Position numbers and translations under genes: made by a program. From assembly GCA_023399505.1 (NCBI GenBank), contig JAEWOZ010000077.1:1-5451 (forward strand): a stretch of 5,451 nt of DNA. The letters run 5' to 3'. The first letter of the stretch is position 1. Every line of letters starts with the position of its first letter. The stretch is from Fusobacteriota bacterium. Its GTDB lineage: Bacteria > Fusobacteriota > Fusobacteriia > Bac17 > JAEWOZ01. Shown piece by piece: positions 1-5,080 of the stretch. The notes under the pieces are model-generated. The model ran no database searches. It worked only from the letters and a program-made list of their open reading frames with translations, and was not told the DNA's origin.

Positions 1-1
1 A

Positions 2-1201
2 CATTTTGCTGTAGAAAGGTCTTTTACAGGAATAGTAAAAATTTTATTAGAAAGTGGAGCTGATATAAATGTTACAAATTCAAGAGGTATTACACCATTT
101 ATAATTGCTTTGGAAAAGGGGGATAAAGAGCTAATATACTTAATGCTCAAAAATGGTGTAGATATAAAAAAAGATATTAAAGAAAATTGGAAGGTTTTAA
201 TGTCTTCTTTTAAAAGTTCAAGTTATAAAGAGTTAGTGGGACTTTTATTAGATGCAGGAGCAGATGTTAATGAAAAGTTCAATAGCTTACGTGGAAAAAG
301 TCCATTAATGTTAGTTTCAGCTTATGGCCATAAAGAAATAGTAGAACTTTTATTAAATAGAGGAGCAAATATTAATGAAAGGAATACTTACCTAAACCTA
401 GCTAGCAATGAAAGTGCTTTAACTTTAGCTTCAGCTTATGGCCATAAAGAAATAGTAGAACTTTTACTAGATCGAGGAATAAATATTAACGATAGAAATA
501 GTCAATACAAGGGCCTTTTAATTTTAACCTCGGCTTATGGTCATAAAGATATAATAGAATTTTTATTAAGTAGAGGAGCAGATGTTAATTACAAAAATAA
601 TACTGGCCTTACAGCTTTAATTCAAGCTGCATCATGTGGGCTTAAAGATATAGTTAGTCTTTTAATAGATTCTGGCGCTCAAGTTAATGATAAAGACATT
701 TATGGTAATACTGCTCTAAGTTATGCTATAGTGAACAGTCATAAACAAATAATAGAATTATTAATAAAAAAAGGTGCTTACTTTACTAAGGCTTTATTTC
801 TGATTTTGAAGGGAAAAGGTCTTTTAAATTTGTTGATTTATGATTACAAAGGATTTAAGCCAAAACGATTCTTATCAATTTATAATCAAGCTTTAAAATG
901 TAATGAAACTTTAAAAAGAGATTTTTTTAACTTTTTATTAGAAAAGATAAATATAAGAAGCTTATTCCTTTTGGACTCTTTTACATTTTCCTTGAAAAAT
1001 TTATTGATAGATAGTTTTTTAAATTTAGAAGATCGTATTCAGCTTGACCATCCAAGTGTTTTAAAGAGAATGAGGTTAGATTTAATAGAATCATTTGCTG
1101 AATATTATAAGGATAAAATCAATAATAAACAAAATTTTAAAAATGAAATTAATTATTTTAAAAAAGATATATCATTTCTTATAAAAAATTATAAATTTTA
1201 A
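2..1201 (+). CDS. Ankyrin-repeat protein, 5' end outside the window
   Basis: The frame is open from the first complete codon at position 2, so the true start lies upstream. The in-frame TTG at 110 falls inside an ankyrin unit and has no Shine-Dalgarno sequence, so it is not a credible start. Of 399 visible residues, about the first 260 form roughly eight ankyrin units with the usual signature of a helix-helix pair followed by a G-A-D/N-(I/V)-N turn, for example ESGADIN, DAGADVN, NRGANIN, SRGADVN and DSGAQVN. Ankyrin stacks bind protein partners; no catalytic domain is visible. The last ~140 residues are not ankyrin-like: a hydrophobic stretch (ALFLILKGKGLLNLLIY), then mixed, mostly helical-looking, lysine-rich sequence that I do not recognise. 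Location cannot be judged because the N-terminus is missing. Two central units share an identical 37-bp DNA stretch. The next gene also carries ankyrin repeats, suggesting a local family cluster. The ankyrin call is secure; the partner and role are unknown. Confidence 0.93.
   Translation, partial: HFAVERSFTGIVKILLESGADINVTNSRGITPFIIALEKGDKELIYLMLKNGVDIKKDIKENWKVLMSSFKSSSYKELVGLLLDAGADVNEKFNSLRGKSPLMLVSAYGHKEIVELLLNRGANINERNTYLNLASNESALTLASAYGHKEIVELLLDRGININDRNSQYKGLLILTSAYGHKDIIEFLLSRGADVNYKNNTGLTALIQAASCGLKDIVSLLIDSGAQVNDKDIYGNTALSYAIVNSHKQIIELLIKKGAYFTKALFLILKGKGLLNLLIYDYKGFKPKRFLSIYNQALKCNETLKRDFFNFLLEKINIRSLFLLDSFTFSLKNLLIDSFLNLEDRIQLDHPSVLKRMRLDLIESFAEYYKDKINNKQNFKNEINYFKKDISFLIKNYKF
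316..568 (+). repeat. Intragenic direct repeats within ankyrin codons
   Basis: Positions 316-352 and 430-466 are identical over 37 bp and lie 114 bp (38 codons) apart. A third, diverged copy starts at 530, 99 bp (33 codons) after the in-phase point of the second. All three encode the helix core S-A-Y-G-H-K-(E/D)-I-(V/I)-E-(L/F)-L-L. The first two share every synonymous position across the match, while the sequence between them differs. This suggests recent duplication or gene conversion of one ankyrin unit. Confidence 0.85.
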
Positions 1202-1470
1202 AACACACTTAAAAGTAAAATTTTATTGAAATTTTATTTAAAATAATGATAATTTATTTAATATAAAAATTTCAAAAGCTTTTTTAAAAAATAAATTTAT
1301 GAGATAATATTTTAAATTATTAAAAATATTTATTATACTTTGCTTTTTAACTCTAATAATTAAATTATAGATTTCCTTTTGCTTAATTAGAATAGTAACT
1401 AATAAATTTTAATACAAGAATTAAATATAGCAGTTATCTTATATATTTAATTTCTTAGAGAGGAGAGAGG
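1202..1470. other. AT-rich intergenic region, possible promoter for the downstream operon
   Basis: This 269-bp spacer is almost entirely A and T and contains no credible ORF. Two sigma-70-like matches can be seen: TTGAAA at 1226-1231 with GATAAT at 1248-1253 (16-bp spacing), and TTTAAA at 1311-1316 with TATACT at 1334-1339 (17-bp spacing). Either would leave a long 5' leader before the ATG at 1471. In DNA this AT-rich such matches arise easily by chance, so neither is secure. An A/T-only imperfect inverted repeat pairs 1228-1237 with 1263-1273, with one bulged base. It lacks a GC core and is a poor terminator, so the end of the upstream transcript is unclear. Confidence 0.3.
1461..1470 (+). 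promoter_or_regulatory. Purine-rich ribosome binding site deciding the start at 1471
   Basis: AGGAGAGAGG lies directly before the ATG at 1471, with the AGGAG core about 5 bases from the start codon. An in-frame TAG at 1456-1458 rules out an N-terminal extension, so the unusually short signal-like N-terminus of this protein is not a start-choice artefact. Confidence 0.75.
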
Positions 1471-3291
1471 ATGCCGATAATAATACTCCTAATTTTAAGT
1501 TGTTATAAAACAAATTTTAACTTTAAAAGTACTTACAAAACTAATTTTCCATATGAATTGACTGAAGCTTTAGATAAAAAAGATGAAGAAAAAGTTATAA
1601 ATATTTTAAAAGAATATGAGAAAAACGGGAAACTTTATCAAATAAGAGGAACGGTAGAAGAATTAAATTCGACTATGCATATGTATGTTTTAGAACATTG
1701 GAAAGGACATACCTTCTTTTTTGACAGGTTAGTAGAAGAGACATTGCCAGCTAATAAAGATTATATAGTAAAAGAGGGGTATTATGGTGGAAATATACTA
1801 CACTATATAATTTCTAGAGCAAATTCAAGTACATTAGATATCTTCCTTGAAAAATTGAAGAGAAATTCAATTAGCTTATTTGAATTAATAGAAAAGGTTG
1901 TTAATTTGAAAACTTTTCAATTTATGGCACCTTTTAAACATCTAAAGGAAGATATACTATTAACTCCTTTGATGTTAGCTATTCAAATAAATGACATAGA
2001 AATGGTACAAATTCTATTAAATAATAAAGCAAATCCGAACGAAACACAACTAACAAAGGGGATTAGTGCACTTATCTTCGCAACTATACATGGTAGAAAA
2101 GAAATTGTGCAGCTTCTTCTAGATAATGGTGCTGATTTTACACACATTACTTTAGATAAAACTCATGAAGATAAAGCTGTAAAAAATCTTAATGCAATAA
2201 TGTGGGCAGCTAAATCAAGCCAAAGAGAGATTATTGATCTATTGATTGCTTATGATCGAAGAGGAGTTGTAAGAAAGTACTATAGAAATGAGCTTATTAA
2301 AAAGCGCCTAATGCAATCTTTAGCTCTTATAGCAAAAGTAGTAACTTCTATAGTAGCAGGTCAGCTTAAGGCTAATGTTAATGTAGACCTCGAAGGCAAT
2401 TTTGATTTAACTACAGTTGAAAAATTTATTAAAGATGCCTTAGAGGAAATGAAAAAATTTAAAGAGGATGGTACTTGGTTAAAATATTATCCATATTTTG
2501 AGGAACAGGAAGATGTAAACTATTACTTGAAAAATTTTTCAAAATTATCTAGGAAAATGGATGAAATAAAAGAAGAATATGAAGAGAAACAAAAAACTAT
2601 TCCATTAGAAGAAGATAAAAGAGGTTTTAGGTTCGATGAAAAAACAATTCTTTATAGAAAATGTTTAAAATTAAAGGATAAGCTTGTAGAGACTATGAAT
2701 TATCATAATGAGATTAAAAACCATATAGAATCCTTAACACGAAATTTTGAAAACAATCGACGTTCCTTTTCTTATAGAAGAGATATTGAAAAAATTAGAA
2801 TAGAGTGTGAGAAATTTATATTAGAGTCTAAAGAGCGTAAAGCCGAATTTGAAAATTTTCTAGTTAATCCTAATGCAATAGAGAAAGATATAAATGAAGA
2901 ATATTATCATCTCTCTTTAGAGGGCTTAAGCTTTAGTCCTAAAGGGCTTGTCTCTAATAGAAAAAATTTTCAACATCTGAATTTAAAGAACATAGAAGGT
3001 AATTTAAGAAATCACTATAATAATAGAAAAAGATTTGAAGAATTTAAAATAGTTATTTTAAAAACTTTAAATTATAGAAATTTACTAAAGGAGTTACAAT
3101 CAAATTATCGAGGTTGTTTTATATCATCAGAGGAAGATATAAAATATGCAATTGATAAAGGACTTTTAGACGAAAATAAAAAATATTGGATTAAAAAAAA
3201 TAATAATCTTTTCCATTATTATTTAGATGGAAAAATAATTAATTGTTTAGGAATAGAAAATGATGTCCATGGAGTTTTAATTAAAAAATAG
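1471..3291 (+). CDS. Ankyrin-repeat protein with putative lipoprotein N-terminus and unrecognised helical C-terminal half
   Basis: This 606-residue protein begins MPIIILLILSC. The I-L-S-C11 segment fits a lipobox, which would make it a lipid-anchored envelope protein. However, the signal would be only 10 residues long and has no basic n-region, so export is uncertain. Ankyrin-like units lie at about residues 104-135 (GGNILHYIIS), 163-195 (LLTPLMLAIQ... NKANPN), 197-229 (GISALIFATIHGRKEIVQLLLDNGADF) and 239-261 (NAIMWAAKSSQREIIDLLI). The middle two are the clearest. From about 265 to the end I recognise no family: a possible amphipathic helix (about 279-299, SLALIAKVVTSIVAG), then a long Lys/Glu-rich, probably coiled-coil stretch (about 315-465) and a more globular-looking end. 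The start is fixed by a strong Shine-Dalgarno sequence and an upstream in-frame stop. Only 8 bp separate it from the HIT gene, whose ribosome binding site uses this gene's stop codon, so co-transcription is likely. The gene is certain; the function is unknown. Confidence 0.9.
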   Translation: MPIIILLILSCYKTNFNFKSTYKTNFPYELTEALDKKDEEKVINILKEYEKNGKLYQIRGTVEELNSTMHMYVLEHWKGHTFFFDRLVEETLPANKDYIVKEGYYGGNILHYIISRANSSTLDIFLEKLKRNSISLFELIEKVVNLKTFQFMAPFKHLKEDILLTPLMLAIQINDIEMVQILLNNKANPNETQLTKGISALIFATIHGRKEIVQLLLDNGADFTHITLDKTHEDKAVKNLNAIMWAAKSSQREIIDLLIAYDRRGVVRKYYRNELIKKRLMQSLALIAKVVTSIVAGQLKANVNVDLEGNFDLTTVEKFIKDALEEMKKFKEDGTWLKYYPYFEEQEDVNYYLKNFSKLSRKMDEIKEEYEEKQKTIPLEEDKRGFRFDEKTILYRKCLKLKDKLVETMNYHNEIKNHIESLTRNFENNRRSFSYRRDIEKIRIECEKFILESKERKAEFENFLVNPNAIEKDINEEYYHLSLEGLSFSPKGLVSNRKNFQHLNLKNIEGNLRNHYNNRKRFEEFKIVILKTLNYRNLLKELQSNYRGCFISSEEDIKYAIDKGLLDENKKYWIKKNNNLFHYYLDGKIINCLGIENDVHGVLIKK

Positions 3292-3294
3292 GAG
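3289..3294 (+). promoter_or_regulatory. Stop codon overlapping the HIT gene ribosome binding site
   Basis: The TAG stop of the ankyrin gene is the first half of TAGGAG, whose AGGAG core is the Shine-Dalgarno sequence for the ATG at 3300 (5 bases away). Ribosomes ending the upstream gene stop on the next initiation site, an arrangement typical of translational coupling. Confidence 0.7.
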
Positions 3295-3299
3295 AAATT

Positions 3300-3608
3300 A
3301 TGTGTATTTTTTGTAAAATAATTAATAGAGAATTAAAAGCTGAGATAGTGTATGAAGATAATAATGTATTAGCATTTAAGGATATAAGACCTAAATCACC
3401 TGTACATATCTTAGTTATCCCTAAGGAACACATTCCTAGCTTGAATGAAGTAAATGAAAAGAATTCTCATTTAATTTCTAAAGTTATGGAAGCAATTCCA
3501 AAAGTAGCTAAAAAAGAGAAGATAGAAGATGGTTATAGAATAATTAATAATTGCGGTGCAAATGCAGGGCAAGAAGTATTCCATATACATTTTCATCTTC
3601 AAGTATAG
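3300..3608 (+). CDS. HIT family (histidine triad) nucleotide-binding protein, short C-terminus
   Basis: This 102-residue protein belongs to the HIT superfamily, most like the HinT branch: small, usually dimeric cytosolic enzymes that hydrolyse AMP-lysine and other nucleoside phosphoramidates. Visible motifs are the N-terminal C2-x-x-C5, a likely zinc pair in bacterial members; the strand DIRPKSPVHILVIPKEH (about 28-44) with H36 and H44; N-C-G-x-N-x-G-Q at about 84-91; and the catalytic triad H95-I-H97-F-H99, where H97 would be the nucleophile. The protein ends only three residues after H99. HinT-type proteins normally continue for about ten more residues through G-G-R and a terminal W-P-P-G. 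No such sequence appears in the other two forward frames downstream, so this is not a simple frameshift. It sits between the ankyrin gene and ychF with very short gaps. The family call is very secure; whether the short form has full activity is open. Confidence 0.95.
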   Translation: MCIFCKIINRELKAEIVYEDNNVLAFKDIRPKSPVHILVIPKEHIPSLNEVNEKNSHLISKVMEAIPKVAKKEKIEDGYRIINNCGANAGQEVFHIHFHLQV

Positions 3609-3611
3609 GAG
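3606..3611 (+). promoter_or_regulatory. Stop codon overlapping the ychF ribosome binding site
   Basis: As at the previous junction, the TAG stop of the HIT gene is part of TAGGAG. The AGGAG core at 3607-3611 precedes the ATG at 3620 by 8 bases, which supports both this start and coupled translation of HIT and ychF. Confidence 0.7.
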
Positions 3612-3619
3612 AATAAAAA

Positions 3620-4702
3620 ATGTTAGGAATAGGAATAGTAGGTTTGCCAAATGTAGGTAAATCAACCTTATTTAATGCAATAACTTGCTCAAGTATAGAA
3701 GCAGCAAATTACCCTTTTTGTACTATAGAGCCTAATATGGGAATAGTAACTTTAAATGATGAACGTTTAAAAAAAGTAGCTGCTATTTCAAGCTCGCAAA
3801 ATGTTCTTTATGCACCAGTAAAATTTGTAGATATTGCTGGATTAGTTAAAGGGGCTTCGAAAGGGGAAGGATTAGGAAATAAATTTCTTTCCCATATAAG
3901 AGAAGTAACAGCTATTTGCCAAGTTCTAAGATGTTTTGAAGATGAAAATGTTATCCATGTAGAGGGTACTGTAAATCCTATTAGAGATATAGAAATAATT
4001 AACGAAGAGCTTATTCTTTCGGATTTAGAAGTAGCAACCAAAGCCTTAGATAAACAACAAAAGTTATCTAAAGGTGATAATAAAGAGGCAAAAGCTTTAA
4101 TACCTATTTTGGAAAAAGCTAAAAATCATTTAGATGAGATGAAGTTGCTAAATTCTTTGAAACTGTCTGATCAAGAGTTAGAATTTATAAAAGTTTATCA
4201 ATTTTTAACCTTAAAGCCTATGATATTAGTAGCAAACGTTAAGGAAAATGAGTTAAATGGAAATGATTTAACTGCTAAAGTAAAAGAATACGCAAAAGAA
4301 AATAATCTTCCTATGATCATTATATCTTCTCAATTAGAATACGAAATTTCAAGATTGGAAGAGAGAGAAAGAGAAGAATTTTTAAAAGAGTATGGTTTAG
4401 AAGAATCTGGTTTAAGTGTATTAATAAAAGAATCTTATAAACTTTTAGACTTAATAAATTTCTTTACATCTGGTCCCAAGGAAACAAGAGCTTGGACAGT
4501 AAAAAAGGGTTCAACAGCGTTTGAGTCGGCAGCTGAGATACACACTGATATACAAAAAGGTTTCATTAGAGCAGAAGTAACATCTTATGACGATTTTATA
4601 AATACTCAGGGAAAAGCTAAAGAGAAGGGTCTAATGAGATTAGAAGGTAAAGATTATATTGTTAAAGATGCTGATGTAATCTATTTTAGATTTAATGTTT
4701 AA
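3620..4702 (+). CDS. ychF: Redox-regulated ATPase YchF (OLA1 family)
   Basis: YchF is a conserved cytosolic P-loop NTPase of the TRAFAC/Obg group that prefers ATP, associates with ribosomes and is linked to stress responses. At 360 residues it is full length for the family. It has the G1 P-loop GLPNVGKST (8-16), the family signature EAANYPFCTIEPN (about 27-39), and G3 DIAGL (71-75), with a hydrophobic residue where many GTPases have catalytic glutamine. It also has H113 in VIHVEG, matching the conserved YchF histidine. The G4 position reads N-V-K-E (206-209) instead of N-K-x-D, the change associated with ATP rather than GTP use. A helical coiled-coil insert lies at about 130-185, and a TGS domain occupies about 277-360, from LINFFTSGPKETRAWTV onward. 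Start and end are typical. It is the last gene of the probable ankyrin-HIT-ychF operon, with a terminator starting in its stop codon. No key residue is missing. Confidence 0.98.
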   Translation: MLGIGIVGLPNVGKSTLFNAITCSSIEAANYPFCTIEPNMGIVTLNDERLKKVAAISSSQNVLYAPVKFVDIAGLVKGASKGEGLGNKFLSHIREVTAICQVLRCFEDENVIHVEGTVNPIRDIEIINEELILSDLEVATKALDKQQKLSKGDNKEAKALIPILEKAKNHLDEMKLLNSLKLSDQELEFIKVYQFLTLKPMILVANVKENELNGNDLTAKVKEYAKENNLPMIIISSQLEYEISRLEEREREEFLKEYGLEESGLSVLIKESYKLLDLINFFTSGPKETRAWTVKKGSTAFESAAEIHTDIQKGFIRAEVTSYDDFINTQGKAKEKGLMRLEGKDYIVKDADVIYFRFNV

Positions 4703-4732
4703 ATTCCTATACCATAGGAATTTTTATTTTTT
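4701..4732 (+). terminator. Rho-independent terminator after ychF
   Basis: A perfect 10-bp stem pairs 4701-4710 (AAATTCCTAT) with 4714-4723 (ATAGGAATTT) around a 3-base ACC loop. It is followed by a T-rich tract to 4732 with one A at 4726. The stem begins at the second base of the ychF stop codon (4700-4702), so the terminating ribosome would cover the left arm. The stem is AT-rich with only two G-C pairs, but the shape and position are classic. Confidence 0.85.
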
Positions 4733-4785
4733 AAAATTTATGTAATAAATTGAGGAACTTTTTGTACTCAAAATTATATGAAATA

Positions 4786-4814
4786 TTTACAAAAAAGTAC
4801 ATATATGTTATCGT
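4786..4814 (+). promoter_or_regulatory. Weak sigma-70-like promoter candidate
   Basis: TTTACA at 4786-4791 is followed after 17 bp by TATCGT at 4809-4814, matching the consensus at 5 of 6 and 4 of 6 positions. It lies downstream of the ychF terminator and upstream of the small ORF, and would place the later hairpins in the 5' leader. It is only a candidate because AT-rich DNA yields many such matches. Confidence 0.25.
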
Positions 4815-4943
4815 AGTGTTAGGTTAATATATATAAATTGAAAACGTTGTCTGTTAAAAAAATTTATATATTCAATCTACTATTTATTGATTAAATTAAA
4901 ACTTAATCAATGAAACATATTATAAGATTGAAATTTAATAAAT

Positions 4944-4949
4944 AAGGAG
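4944..4949 (+). promoter_or_regulatory. Strong Shine-Dalgarno sequence for the 22-codon ORF
   Basis: AAGGAG ends 6 bases before the ATG at 4956, which is optimal spacing. It is as good as the ribosome binding sites of the established genes in the window and is the main reason to treat the tiny ORF as translated. Confidence 0.65.
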
Positions 4950-4955
4950 AAAAAA

Positions 4956-5024
4956 ATGTCAAAATTAATGACAGTTCTAGTTGTCGTTTTAAATGTTTTA
5001 GATCATGGTTTTGGTGGAAGATAA
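4956..5024 (+). CDS. Putative 22-residue hydrophobic peptide
   Basis: ATG at 4956 to TAA at 5022-5024 encodes 22 residues: a start MSKLMT with one basic residue, a hydrophobic core VLVVVLNVL, and a polar, glycine-rich tail DHGFGGR. It has a strong, well-spaced Shine-Dalgarno sequence and lies between a structured spacer and a receptor-like gene that begins 56 bp downstream. I do not recognise it. The layout resembles several classes of tiny hydrophobic peptide: a membrane-inserting type I toxin, an exported signal peptide or pheromone precursor (the tail carries Gly-Gly), or a Val/Leu-rich leader peptide controlling the next gene. No terminator hairpin follows the ORF, which weakens classical attenuation. 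A 6-bp pairing (5006-5011 with 5023-5028) spans its stop codon but has no T tract. Translation is plausible; any function is unproven. Confidence 0.5.
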   Translation: MSKLMTVLVVVLNVLDHGFGGR

Positions 5025-5080
5025 ACCAATCCTATTTTAAGTTTTAAGTGGAATGATTAAATTATAAGAGGAGAGAAAAT

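Larger units (their letters stand above)
4733..4955 (+). promoter_or_regulatory. Inverted-repeat-rich leader region upstream of the small ORF
   Basis: No gene was found in this 223-bp spacer, but it holds four pairings. 4757-4766 pairs with 4788-4798 (10 bp, one bulged A). 4829-4839 pairs with 4861-4871 (11 bp, all A/T, 21-base loop). 4886-4894 pairs with 4903-4911 (9 bp perfect, ATTGATTAA/TTAATCAAT, 8-base loop), extendable to 4883-4914 through a T-G wobble. 4871-4878 pairs with 4925-4932 (TTCAATCT/AGATTGAA) and encloses the previous hairpin. The last helices end 12 bases before the Shine-Dalgarno sequence at 4944-4949. They could form an RNA leader or a protein-binding site. Low complexity makes some pairing expected by chance. 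I do not recognise a known riboswitch. Confidence 0.4.

Noticed and set aside
110..112. TTG as the start of the first ankyrin gene
   Set aside because: The frame stays open to position 2 and reads as a good ankyrin unit upstream (ESGADIN); no Shine-Dalgarno sequence precedes the TTG.
1228..1290. Inverted repeat plus AAAAGCTTTT palindrome as a terminator for the first ankyrin gene
   Set aside because: The stem is A/T apart from one G-C pair, with a bulge and a 25-base loop, and the palindrome has no loop. Such pairings are common by chance in this spacer.
3471..3665. 64-codon open frame on the minus strand
   Set aside because: It lies antisense across the HIT/ychF junction, has a low-complexity hydrophobic composition, and overlaps two well-identified genes.
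3808..4041. 77-codon open frame on the minus strand
   Set aside because: It is fully antisense to the conserved P-loop region of ychF and has no independent support.
4778..4816. 12-codon ORF (MKYLQ...) in the spacer
   Set aside because: It has no Shine-Dalgarno sequence and overlaps the inverted repeat; its length is expected by chance.
5006..5028. Hairpin over the end of the small ORF as an attenuator terminator
   Set aside because: The stem is only 6 bp and no T tract follows, so termination is unlikely.
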